10,210 bases of DNA from JAGQNP01 sp038257245 (lineage in GTDB: Bacteria; Patescibacteriota; Saccharimonadia; Saccharimonadales; JACQNP01): assembly GCA_038257245.1 (NCBI GenBank), contig JBBSJL010000021.1, positions 1-10,210 on the forward strand. Reading direction: 5' to 3'. Below, piece by piece: positions 1 through 5,962 of the stretch (position 1 is the first letter of the stretch; each line of letters starts with the position of its first letter). The translations under genes were made by a program, and so were the position numbers. Under the pieces are notes generated by a model. It made no database searches and had not been told where the DNA came from. It was given only the letters and a program-made list of their open reading frames with translations.

Positions 1-196
1 GACCGCTAATTAGACGGGCGAGTTCACCCCAACGCTTAACCAGAGTTTGCATCTCATCATTAGAGTTATTGAGGTTTTTCATGGCCGTAACCCGGTCTTC
101 TTTATTAATATAGCCCCTAGTTTCCTCGGTCTCACTACGTAAGTGTTCAAGTAGCTTAATTACTTCATCAATCTTAGAATTTATTTGTCCACTCAT
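1..196 (-). CDS. Partial CDS (N-terminal 65 residues), unknown short helical protein
   Basis: An open frame on the minus strand starts at the ATG complementary to 194-196 and runs off the left edge, so the C-terminus is missing. A good Shine-Dalgarno (AGGAGAG, complement of 204-210) lies 7 bases upstream, which fixes the start. The visible protein begins MSGQINSKIDEVIKLLEHLR and is rich in Glu, Lys, Asn and Leu, with heptad-like spacing suggesting an amphipathic or coiled-coil helix. There is no signal peptide or membrane segment. It starts 45 bases after the stop of the MFS gene on the same strand, so the two may be cotranscribed. I do not recognise the family and cannot assign a function. 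Confidence 0.75.
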   Translation of the reverse strand, partial: MSGQINSKIDEVIKLLEHLRSETEETRGYINKEDRVTAMKNLNNSNDEMQTLVKRWGELARLISG

Positions 197-241
197 ATCA
201 AATCTCTCCTTCTACCAACCAGAATAACACGGGGTGAATAA

Positions 242-1450
242 CTATTGTAATTGGCGCGTACGCTGTCGAATTAATCGAGTACCAGCGTATATGTATATCG
301 GGGCAATAACTAGCGTGAATAGCCCGATAATACCGAGCCCTACATTAAACCCATAATGGGCGACCACAAAAGCTATAGCAATAGGCATCCATAGGGCGTT
401 TAGCTGTTCAACATTGCTCATGCCAGACAGTAGAGTAGCTTTGTAGTTTGTGGGATAGAGTGTCAGTAGGTGATCCTGATAAATAATCCGCCTATAGCGC
501 CAGAATGCCATGGTAATAACTAGCGAAATTATTAGGAATACCAGTGAGCCGGTATATGCAGCAAGAAATGGCAATAATAACACCAAGCAATCTACGATCA
601 TGTAGTTTCTAAAGCTCAAATTCCTCAGTCTATAAACAACTAAGCCAAGTATTGCCCCAAATACGCTAGCGGCTGCGAATATCCAGCCTAATAGCTCGGG
701 CCTTACTCCAAACTCACGAAGTGCTAAGTTAAACATATCTGATGGAGCTGTGTATAGAGCACCGATTACACCGAATAGTATTGCAAAGGTCACAATGTTC
801 TTCTTCGCCAATAATACCTTAAACGAGCGCGAGGTGGGCCTAGATAATTTTCTTGTGGGTTTGTCGCGGTGCACGTCTTTCATGAACATGGCAAATGTAA
901 ACAGAGCCAAGTATGCACAGGAACCCAGTAGAAACGGCAATCTTGGATCGATTTTGTATGTCATTGGTACTAGGGCAATCAACACGGCGTTAATGAGTAG
1001 GGATACAGACTGAGCCTTACTGAGTATCTTTGAATAGTCTTTGGTATCTTTTCTCACCTCTAAGGAGTCGTGGACAAGTGCTTCGCCCGCGCCGGCCAAG
1101 AATGAATAACCAATTGCTTCTATGATTTGACCAAGAAATATCCCAGACTTATGAAAAGCAAATACATATAAAAGGGTTGCGCAGACGTTCAACAATGCCC
1201 CAATTCTAATACTGGTGACTCGTGCGAATCTATCCGCAAAATACCCAGTTGGAAGTTCGACAATCAGTTGGGTTATGGCGAATACGGCTGCAAGCAGCCC
1301 AATCTCCTGAAGGCTAAAACCAAAGTTATCAATAAAGTATATGGCAGAAAGGGGCAGGAATACTCGCTTAGCGAATATCTTAACAAATACATACAAATGC
1401 ACGTTGCGATTGGCTTGCTTAAGTTGAACGGAGGCTATATTTTTATTCAT
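242..1450 (-). CDS. Major facilitator superfamily (MFS) transporter
   Basis: This is a 402-residue polytopic membrane protein, the usual size for a 12-helix MFS carrier. After a basic N-terminus, hydrophobic segments recur to the end. The loop between helices 2 and 3 carries the MFS signature motif A as GYFADRFARV (about residues 69-78). A long basic loop (about 190-215, HRDKPTRKLSRPTSRS) separates the two six-helix halves, as is normal for the fold. The substrate cannot be told from sequence; drug or metabolite efflux is common for this type, which is family knowledge only. The start at 1450 follows AAAGG, and a TATAAT box at 1462-1467 predicts a 5' leader of only about 5 bases. The gene is divergent from the TrpR-like regulator. 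Confidence 0.9.
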   Translation of the reverse strand: MNKNIASVQLKQANRNVHLYVFVKIFAKRVFLPLSAIYFIDNFGFSLQEIGLLAAVFAITQLIVELPTGYFADRFARVTSIRIGALLNVCATLLYVFAFHKSGIFLGQIIEAIGYSFLAGAGEALVHDSLEVRKDTKDYSKILSKAQSVSLLINAVLIALVPMTYKIDPRLPFLLGSCAYLALFTFAMFMKDVHRDKPTRKLSRPTSRSFKVLLAKKNIVTFAILFGVIGALYTAPSDMFNLALREFGVRPELLGWIFAAASVFGAILGLVVYRLRNLSFRNYMIVDCLVLLLPFLAAYTGSLVFLIISLVITMAFWRYRRIIYQDHLLTLYPTNYKATLLSGMSNVEQLNALWMPIAIAFVVAHYGFNVGLGIIGLFTLVIAPIYIYAGTRLIRQRTRQLQ

Positions 1451-1461
1451 CCTTTAACTTT

Positions 1462-1467
1462 ATTATA
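1462..1467 (-). promoter_or_regulatory. -10 box of the MFS gene
   Basis: On the minus strand TATAAT ends 12 bases before the ATG, giving a predicted leader of about 5 bases (AAAGG). No convincing -35 is visible. The transcript would be nearly leaderless. Confidence 0.55.
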
Positions 1468-1523
1468 TCCCCCTAGTCCCCTTCTACTAAAATCTATTTT
1501 TCGCCTAGCACAAAACAAACATC

Positions 1524-1553
1524 TTGACATACAGCGTACTAGTATGCTAGTAT
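1524..1553 (+). promoter_or_regulatory. Promoter of the TrpR/YerC-like gene
   Basis: A perfect -35 (TTGACA, 1524-1529) is followed after 18 bases by an extended -10, TGCTAGTAT (1545-1553). The predicted transcription start is 1560-1561, coinciding with the ATG at 1561, and no Shine-Dalgarno is present. The transcript should therefore be leaderless. The -10 is overlapped by the CTAG inverted repeat described separately. Confidence 0.75.
1536..1553 (+). promoter_or_regulatory. TrpR-like operator (CTAG-N4-CTAG inverted repeat)
   Basis: GTACTAGTATGCTAGTAT contains perfect arms TACTAG (1537-1542) and CTAGTA (1547-1552). The two CTAG cores lie 8 bases apart start to start, the same spacing as in the E. 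coli trp operator (core GTACTAGTTAACTAGTAC, known from the literature). It sits between the -35 and the -10, overlapping the latter, upstream of a gene encoding a TrpR-family protein. Autorepression is the natural inference. Confidence 0.65.
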
Positions 1554-1560
1554 ATAGAGT

Positions 1561-1815
1561 ATGAGTGATTTTAAAGAATTTATTCAATTAATCGAATCTA
1601 ACAGAGACAAGGACCTGCTCCAGGATTTTCTATTTGGTGTTACAACACCGGCAGAACGCAAGAAGTTGATGCAAAGAATCGAAATAATCAAGCGACTTGT
1701 CAGAGGTGAGCCACATCATCAGATCGCTGGCGAGCTTGGCGTTGGCGTTGCTACGGTTACCCGTGGTTCGCGCGAACTGGCTGCTGGCCGATTTAAAGTA
1801 TTGAGGAAAGCGTAA
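1561..1815 (+). CDS. TrpR/YerC-YecD family DNA-binding regulator
   Basis: This 84-residue protein belongs to the Trp-repressor superfamily. The segment ERKKLMQRIEIIKRLVRGE followed by a helix-turn-helix (about residues 52-72, ending GELGVGVATVTRGS) matches TrpR closely. By alignment from memory, the E. coli TrpR tryptophan contacts Thr44, Arg54, Thr81 and Arg84 have identical counterparts, whereas Ser88 is replaced by Glu. Corepressor binding is thus possible but untested. It is shorter than E. coli TrpR (108 residues), lacking the long N-terminal arm and the C-terminal helix, as in YerC-type proteins. The gene has no Shine-Dalgarno and appears to be read from a leaderless transcript. A trp-operator-like repeat on its promoter suggests autoregulation. 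Other targets are unknown. Confidence 0.85.
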   Translation: MSDFKEFIQLIESNRDKDLLQDFLFGVTTPAERKKLMQRIEIIKRLVRGEPHHQIAGELGVGVATVTRGSRELAAGRFKVLRKA

Positions 1816-1914
1816 TGATTATTAAGTTTTTTGGGCAAATAGGTGCTTGGCGGAGGTCTCATTATATATGGGAGTTTAGTTAGAATTTAGTAAAAATTTA
1901 ATAGATAAATATTG

Positions 1915-1935
1915 CTCCCCCATCAGGGAGTTTTT
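1915..1935 (+). terminator. Short terminator-like hairpin before the 93-residue gene
   Basis: CTCCC (1915-1919) pairs with GGGAG (1926-1930) around a 6-base loop, followed by five T (1931-1935). It ends only six bases before the AAGGAG ribosome-binding site of the next gene. It could end the regulator transcript, or act as an attenuator for the downstream pair. No clear promoter lies between it and that gene. Confidence 0.5.
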
Positions 1936-1952
1936 AATTTAAGGAGAAAAAA

Positions 1953-2234
1953 ATGAGTGAAATAATAAAACCTCTCACAGGAGAGGAAAGAGTAGCAAGA
2001 ATTAAAGATATACGTGCCCGTAAAGGGCACCTTCTTGGCCAATTTGCAACTCACGTAAATCCGTTGAAATATAGCATATTAGTAGGCGCCGTAGATGTAT
2101 ATCAGGCGTATCCGTTATGCTCGGATTACTCCGAGGATGCTCAATATGTCTACAAAGGCGTTCCAAATAATTCACTTCGGCAAATAAGTAGTAGCGTAAG
2201 TGAGTTTGCGGGCGTAGTGAGGCAGTTGCCCTAG
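1953..2234 (+). CDS. Hypothetical protein, 93 residues
   Basis: The start is fixed by a strong Shine-Dalgarno (AAGGAG, 1941-1946) 6 bases before the ATG. The protein opens with a charged, helical stretch (MSEIIKPLTGEERVARIKDI), followed by a more mixed region with VGAVDVYQAYPLC around residues 44-55 and a Ser-rich C-terminal part. No membrane helix or signal peptide is evident, and there is one cysteine. I do not recognise a family. The racemase-family gene begins 27 bases downstream with its own ribosome-binding site, so the two probably share a transcript. A role linked to the racemase is only a guess from position. The good ribosome-binding site and lack of an overlapping gene support it being real. 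Confidence 0.65.
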   Translation: MSEIIKPLTGEERVARIKDIRARKGHLLGQFATHVNPLKYSILVGAVDVYQAYPLCSDYSEDAQYVYKGVPNNSLRQISSSVSEFAGVVRQLP

Positions 2235-2261
2235 TCATGTCACTACGGGAGGAGTTATGAT

Positions 2262-2930
2262 ATGAACCGTATTGTGATTATTGGCGGCATGGGACCACAA
2301 GCTAGCTTAGAGCTGCACCGAAGAATTATCTATGGTGCAGCTAAAGCTGGAGCTATTAATAATGAGGATTATCCAGAAATAGTGCACATATCAAGCCCAG
2401 TGCCAGACTTTATCAGTTCAGAAAATGAGGATGTAGCTTTTCAGCGACTGTGTAACTCACTTGATGGTGTGCATTTTAGGGGTGACGATAAAATTGTTAT
2501 TTCTTGCAATACTGCCCATTTGTTGATCCCAAAAATAAAGAAGAGATATGGCGTAGAGATCATCTCGTTGATTCAAGCAGTTGTTTCGTCGGTCCTGAAC
2601 AATCAATTTAGCGCTGTGGGATTACTGGCTTCCCCTATGACGGTGAGTAAGCATCTGTACAGTCATTCATTAGAGGCATCCGGGATCAAAGTAATAAACC
2701 CAAACCTGAAGGAAATGCTGGAATTAGAAAATGCGATACGTCATGTTATTGCAAACAAAGACCCAAGGATTGTGTCACCTCTGATTGCAGGTATGGTTAG
2801 TCGACTGAAACACGACGGAGCAGTTGCGGTTGTTCTTGGCTGCACAGAACTATCGATAATCTATAATAGAGGTTCAAAGAGGAAGGATCTTATCGACCCC
2901 GTCAATGAGGTTCTTAGAGAAATATTCTAG
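2262..2930 (+). CDS. Aspartate/glutamate racemase family protein
   Basis: This 222-residue protein belongs to the PLP-independent Asp/Glu racemase superfamily. The N-terminal IVIIGGMGPQAS (residues 4-15) is the typical aspartate-racemase opening. The two catalytic cysteines sit in SCNTAH (Cys82) and LGCTEL (Cys194, followed by Thr195 and Glu196), so both halves of the two-base active site are intact. Family knowledge says such enzymes interconvert L- and D-amino acids; Asp or a broad-specificity racemase is more likely than MurI given the GGMGPQAS motif, but the substrate is not decidable here. Length is normal. The ATG at 2262 follows GGGAGGAG (2247-2254) by 7 bases; an ATG at 2257 is out of frame. 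A terminator at 2948-2977 ends the unit. Confidence 0.85.
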   Translation: MNRIVIIGGMGPQASLELHRRIIYGAAKAGAINNEDYPEIVHISSPVPDFISSENEDVAFQRLCNSLDGVHFRGDDKIVISCNTAHLLIPKIKKRYGVEIISLIQAVVSSVLNNQFSAVGLLASPMTVSKHLYSHSLEASGIKVINPNLKEMLELENAIRHVIANKDPRIVSPLIAGMVSRLKHDGAVAVVLGCTELSIIYNRGSKRKDLIDPVNEVLREIF

Positions 2931-2947
2931 GTAGGCTTCAATTATAA

Positions 2948-2977
2948 AAAAAGCCCCAAATTATGAAGGGACTTTTT
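2948..2977. terminator. Bidirectional intrinsic terminator
   Basis: On the minus strand AAAAAGTCCC pairs with GGGGCTTTTT (one G-T pair) and continues into a T tract, ending the tRNA-Val transcript just after its CCA. On the plus strand the same element (with one C-A mismatch) is followed by TTTTTCTT and would end the racemase transcript. Confidence 0.75.
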
Positions 2978-2979
2978 CT

Positions 2980-3056
2980 TGGTGGGCGATAGAGGATTCG
3001 AACCTCTCACCTCCTCAACGTCAATGAGGCGCTCTAGCCAAATGAGCTAATCACCC
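2980..3056 (-). tRNA. tRNA-Val (anticodon GAC), CCA encoded
   Basis: Read on the minus strand, the sequence folds into a standard cloverleaf. The acceptor stem is GGGTGAT/ATCGCCC (one G-T pair) and the discriminator base is A. The CCA tail is encoded (complement of 2980-2982). The anticodon stem CCTCA/TGAGG encloses the loop TTGACGT, giving anticodon GAC (complement of 3020-3022), which reads GTC and GTT valine codons. The T arm contains GGTTCGAATCC. Length is 77 bases including CCA. A terminator follows at once and an extended -10 lies upstream. Confidence 0.95.
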
Positions 3057-3074
3057 TTGTTAGTAACAAATAAA

Positions 3075-3083
3075 AGCATACCA
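3075..3083 (-). promoter_or_regulatory. Extended -10 of tRNA-Val
   Basis: On the minus strand TGGTATGCT (TGn plus a TATGCT hexamer) predicts a start near 3068, about 12 bases before the tRNA 5' end. This leader would be removed by RNase P. No good -35 is seen. Confidence 0.45.
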
Positions 3084-3125
3084 AATACTGAATAAAAAGG
3101 GAAGTATATCAAGTATGATATATGA

Positions 3126-3282
3126 GTTTCCACAGGGTGGTGTAAATAGAACAATAGAAAAGTACTAGCATTATCGTGCTAGCGTCTGTATAGTTCTAGC
3201 TACGGTGAAGTTCTGTGAGGCGTCAATCGTGACACCTTACAACAAAAACTTGAGTGCATTTGCGAGATCACTCAAGTTTTTT
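3126..3282 (+). ncRNA. Candidate structured small RNA or leader ending in a strong terminator
   Basis: This gene-free stretch holds several helices visible by eye: CACAG/CTGTG (3131-3135 with 3213-3217) enclosing TAGAAC/GTTCTA (3147-3152 with 3193-3198), which encloses CTAGCA/TGCTAG (3165-3170 with 3177-3182). A further hairpin, AGG-GTCA/TGAC-CCT, spans about 3218-3237. It ends in a strong terminator. A TATGAT box at 3114-3119 predicts a start near 3126. There is no open frame of note, and signatures of SRP RNA, RNase P RNA and tmRNA are absent. The class is unknown; it might also be an untranslated remnant. Confidence 0.4.
3244..3282 (+). terminator. Strong intrinsic terminator
   Basis: ACTTGAGTG (3248-3256) pairs perfectly with CACTCAAGT (3269-3277). 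The flanking A tract (3244-3247) and T tract (3277-3282) extend the stem. It ends whatever is transcribed from about 3126 and insulates the thrS promoter just downstream. Confidence 0.8.
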
Positions 3283-3294
3283 GTTTATTTAAGG

Positions 3295-3300
3295 TATAAT
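3295..3300 (+). promoter_or_regulatory. -10 box of the thrS T-box leader
   Basis: A consensus TATAAT predicts transcription start at 3307, exactly the first base of the T-box Stem I. The -35 region overlaps the preceding terminator and is weak. Confidence 0.7.
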
Positions 3301-3306
3301 CTTGAT

Positions 3307-3480
3307 AGGCAATGAGGTAGATTCACCACCTACTGAGCCTCGTCGGCAGTAGCAACGTACGAAACGTGAGCTTCACAAGTAAAAGTCCGGTGGAACCGCC
3401 AAATTGTACGACACGTACAATACAGGCCCGAGACACGCTAGATAACTACATTGATATGTGTTTATCCAGCGTGTTTTTTC
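3307..3480 (+). promoter_or_regulatory. Compact T-box leader, threonine-specific, of thrS
   Basis: Stem I (3307-3340) is only 34 bases. AGGC/GCCT is followed by the three-base bulge AAT and tandem GA/GA pairs, a textbook kink-turn, then GGTAG/CTACT (one G-T pair) and a 9-base loop holding ACC (3325-3327), a Thr codon followed by A. The antiterminator has GTCCGG (3385-3390), the tRNA-acceptor bulge TGGAACC (3391-3397), GCC/GGC (3398-3400 with 3425-3427), then CCG, a bulged A and GAC (3428-3434). The core GGTGGAACCGC matches the T-box consensus GGUGGNACCGC. A terminator hairpin (3433-3479) competes. TGGA would pair with UCCA, predicting a U discriminator on tRNA-Thr. Uncharged tRNA-Thr should favour read-through. 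Confidence 0.87.
3433..3479 (+). terminator. T-box terminator hairpin
   Basis: ACACGCT-A-GATAA (3433-3445) pairs with TTATC-C-AGCGTGT (3462-3474) with one A-C mismatch. An inner ACAT/ATGT helix extends it, and six T (3474-3479) follow. It overlaps the 3' strand of the antiterminator by 2-5 bases, so the two are mutually exclusive only at that edge. Confidence 0.85.
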
Positions 3481-3506
3481 TTAACAATAATTACAAGGAG
3501 ATAACA

Positions 3507-5363
3507 ATGAGTGATCAAGATAACCTACATGCCATGCGACATAGCCTGGCTCACATAATGGCAACAGCAGTAATGACGTTATGGCCAGAAGCTAAGCTTG
3601 GAGTCGGGCCGGTAGTAGAAAATGGCTTTTATTATGATATTGACCTGGGCGAAACTAAAATATCCGAAGATGACTTTCCTAAAATCGAAAAGGAAATGAA
3701 GATAATTATCAAACAGGGGCAGAAGTTTGAACGTTCAACAAAAAAGATTGATGAAGCAATCAAATGGGCCAAAGATGCCAAGCAGCCGTACAAAGAAGAG
3801 CTATTGAATGACCTTAAACGATCCGGGACTACAGTAGCCAAAGACTTAGATGCTGAGGAACTAGGAACTATTACAGACGGAGATAGTGCAGTTGAAGACG
3901 TGTCATTTTACCAAAATGGTGACTTTGTTGATCTTTGCCGCGGTCCTCATGTAGAAAAAACTAGCAAAGCTGGACCGTTCAAATTAATGCGTGTAGCGGG
4001 TGCCTACTGGCGCGGCAATGAGAAGAATCCTCAGATGCAGAGACTTTACGGCGTAGCGTTTGAAACAAGAGAAGAACTAGATCAACACCTAGAAATGCTC
4101 AAGCAGGCCAAATTGCGAGATCACCGCAAACTTGGTCAAGAATTAGACTTATTTGTATTGTCAGATTTAGTTGGTCCTGGATTACCTCTGTTTACACCTC
4201 GCGGCACGGTTTTACGTAACGAGTTGGTTAAATTTTCGGAAGAACTACAACAAAGTGTTGGGTATGAAGAGACATGGAACCCTCACATGACCAGAATAGA
4301 GCTCTACAAAGTGTCGGGGCATTATGATAAATATCCGGAGCGCTTTGATGTGTCGAGTATAGAATCTGATGATAAATTTATGCTTAAACCTATGAATTGC
4401 CCTCATCATATTCAGATTTATGCCTCGCAGCCTCGCAGTTATCGAGATTTACCGATTAGGTATATGGAAACAACAACGATGTATAGGGATGAGAAAAGTG
4501 GTGAGTTACATGGCTTGTCTAGAGTGAGAGCGCTAACACAAGACGATTCACATGCATTCGTAAGACATGATCAGATTGAGGCAGAAATGCAGGGAATTTT
4601 GAGCATTGTAAAACAGATGTACAGCGTACTAGATATGCCGTTGAGTGTGGACTTATCATTCAGGGATGATAGAGAAAACTACTATGGTGATCCAAAGGTC
4701 TGGGAGCAGGCTCAAAAAACTCTAGAAAAAGTAGCCAAAGAAGAAGAATTGGATTACAAGATTGAGCTGGGTGAGGCAGCTTTTTATGGCCCCAAAATAG
4801 ATATTCATGTGTCAGACGCACTCGGTCGTAAATGGCAATGTGCAACAGTTCAGCTAGACTTCGTTCAGCCAGAACGATTTGAACTAGAATACACAGGTGA
4901 AGATGGCCAAAAACATCAACCAGCAATGATCCACAAGGCGATTCTTGGGTCTATCGAGAGATTCCTTAGTGTATATATAGAACATACGGGGGGACGATTC
5001 CCGGTTTGGCTGGCTCCTGAACAGATTAGGTTAATTACAGTTAATCAAGAAGATAAAACCGTTGAGTTTGCTAACGAAGTTGTAGAGCGTGCAAAGGAGC
5101 TAGGTCTTAGGACTACTGTAGATAACAGCAACGAATCTGTAGGCAAAAAGATACGCGATGCAGAAATGTGGAAGGTCCCGTACTCTGTGGTAATCGGAGA
5201 TAAGGAGATCGAGTCTAGCAAGGTTATTCCGAGAATTCGCAAAGATATAGTAGTTCAGGAAAAGGACGAAGCAGTCGATGTAGAAATATTCCTAAAGACT
5301 GTAGCCAATGAGGCGAAGGCGCGAACTAACAAAACATCACTCTACGGATTAAATAAGAAATAA
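3507..5363 (+). CDS. thrS: Threonine-tRNA ligase, lacking the TGS domain
   Basis: It charges tRNA-Thr with threonine in the cytoplasm. The start at 3507 follows AAGGAG (3494-3499) and gives 618 residues; an in-frame GTG at 3366 lies inside the T-box leader and is rejected. The protein begins directly with the N2 editing domain: HxxxH (His12, His16) and CRGPH (Cys144, His148) are all present. The class II core follows, with PRGTVLRNEL (231-240), motif 2 around RYMETTTMYRDEKSGELHGLSR and motif 3 GSIERF (481-486). The catalytic zinc ligands correspond to Cys298, His349 and His476. The C-terminal part is the anticodon-binding domain (about 515-605). The usual N-terminal TGS domain (about 60 residues) is missing. 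It heads a four-gene overlapping operon. Confidence 0.96.
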   Translation: MSDQDNLHAMRHSLAHIMATAVMTLWPEAKLGVGPVVENGFYYDIDLGETKISEDDFPKIEKEMKIIIKQGQKFERSTKKIDEAIKWAKDAKQPYKEELLNDLKRSGTTVAKDLDAEELGTITDGDSAVEDVSFYQNGDFVDLCRGPHVEKTSKAGPFKLMRVAGAYWRGNEKNPQMQRLYGVAFETREELDQHLEMLKQAKLRDHRKLGQELDLFVLSDLVGPGLPLFTPRGTVLRNELVKFSEELQQSVGYEETWNPHMTRIELYKVSGHYDKYPERFDVSSIESDDKFMLKPMNCPHHIQIYASQPRSYRDLPIRYMETTTMYRDEKSGELHGLSRVRALTQDDSHAFVRHDQIEAEMQGILSIVKQMYSVLDMPLSVDLSFRDDRENYYGDPKVWEQAQKTLEKVAKEEELDYKIELGEAAFYGPKIDIHVSDALGRKWQCATVQLDFVQPERFELEYTGEDGQKHQPAMIHKAILGSIERFLSVYIEHTGGRFPVWLAPEQIRLITVNQEDKTVEFANEVVERAKELGLRTTVDNSNESVGKKIRDAEMWKVPYSVVIGDKEIESSKVIPRIRKDIVVQEKDEAVDVEIFLKTVANEAKARTNKTSLYGLNKK

Positions 5364-5962
5364 TGCCCAAGAAGGTTATAGCTGTAGATATTGATGAGGT
5401 GCTCGTACCTCATAATGCACCCTTGGCTGATCTACATAACCGGCTTTTTGGATCGAACCATACTATTGATGACTATCATGATGATTGGCCCTCATTATGG
5501 GGGGTTGATAGGGATGAGGCTGAGAAACGTGCTCGAATTTGGTGGGATTCCAAGGAATGGAAGAATCGACATAAACACCCAATCCAAGGATCAGCAGGAG
5601 TGCTTGAAAGGCTACAAAAATCGTACGAACTAGTTGTCATAACTGGCAGATCAAAAAACACAGCCAAGTTTACAGAGAAGTGGCTCGATGAGTACTTCCC
5701 AAGCATATTCAAAAAGGCTCACTTTGTTGGGATTTGGGAAGAAGGCTTGGGTCGTAATAAAGCTGAAGTATGTCGGACGGCAGGTGTTAATTATATGATC
5801 GAAGATAGCCTGGAACAATCCTTTGCTTGCGCTAAAGCCGGGGTGAAAGTTTTATTGTTCGGTAACTACAACTGGAATCAGTACTATGGGTCTGATGCAA
5901 ATATTACTAAGGTTAATAGCTGGGCAGATGTTGAGAAATACTTTGATGGACAGGCAAGTTGA
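5363..5962 (+). CDS. HAD-superfamily phosphatase, 5'-nucleotidase (NT5C)-like
   Basis: This 199-residue protein has the HAD motifs in order: DIDEV (Asp9 nucleophile, Asp11 acid/base), Thr94 in VVITGR, Lys133 and the IEDS acidic pair (Glu147, Asp148). The layout and the DxDE variant resemble the deoxyribonucleotidase NT5C group; dephosphorylation of a small phosphorylated metabolite or nucleotide is likely, and the exact substrate is unknown. The ATG overlaps the thrS stop by one base (TAATG) and no Shine-Dalgarno is visible, so it is probably translated by coupling. Being in the thrS operon, it should also be under T-box control. Confidence 0.85.
   Translation: MPKKVIAVDIDEVLVPHNAPLADLHNRLFGSNHTIDDYHDDWPSLWGVDRDEAEKRARIWWDSKEWKNRHKHPIQGSAGVLERLQKSYELVVITGRSKNTAKFTEKWLDEYFPSIFKKAHFVGIWEEGLGRNKAEVCRTAGVNYMIEDSLEQSFACAKAGVKVLLFGNYNWNQYYGSDANITKVNSWADVEKYFDGQAS

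Noticed and set aside
750..1013. Plus-strand open frame of 87 codons inside the MFS gene
   Set aside because: It is a shadow frame opposite a clear transporter and has no recognisable protein features.
1268..1564. Plus-strand open frame of 98 codons overlapping the MFS start
   Set aside because: It runs across the MFS N-terminus and the divergent promoter region, has low-complexity composition and no ribosome-binding site, and overlaps the TrpR-like gene start.
3165..3182. CTAGCA/TGCTAG considered as a second TrpR-like operator
   Set aside because: The CTAG cores are 14 bases apart, not 8, and the arms fit better as an RNA hairpin in the candidate transcript.
3381..3397. AAAAGTCCGG resembling the conserved region I of RNase P RNA
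   Set aside because: No other RNase P signatures are present and the space is far too small. The bases are fully explained by the T-box antiterminator.
3366..3506. In-frame upstream GTG start that would add 47 residues to ThrS
   Set aside because: It lies within the T-box leader and its translation ignores the terminator hairpin. A strong AAGGAG precedes the ATG at 3507, where the family homology begins.
5886..5945. Earlier in-frame ATG for the ATL gene
   Set aside because: It would overlap the HAD gene by 77 bases with no better ribosome-binding site. The ATG at 5946 gives the usual ATL N-terminus.
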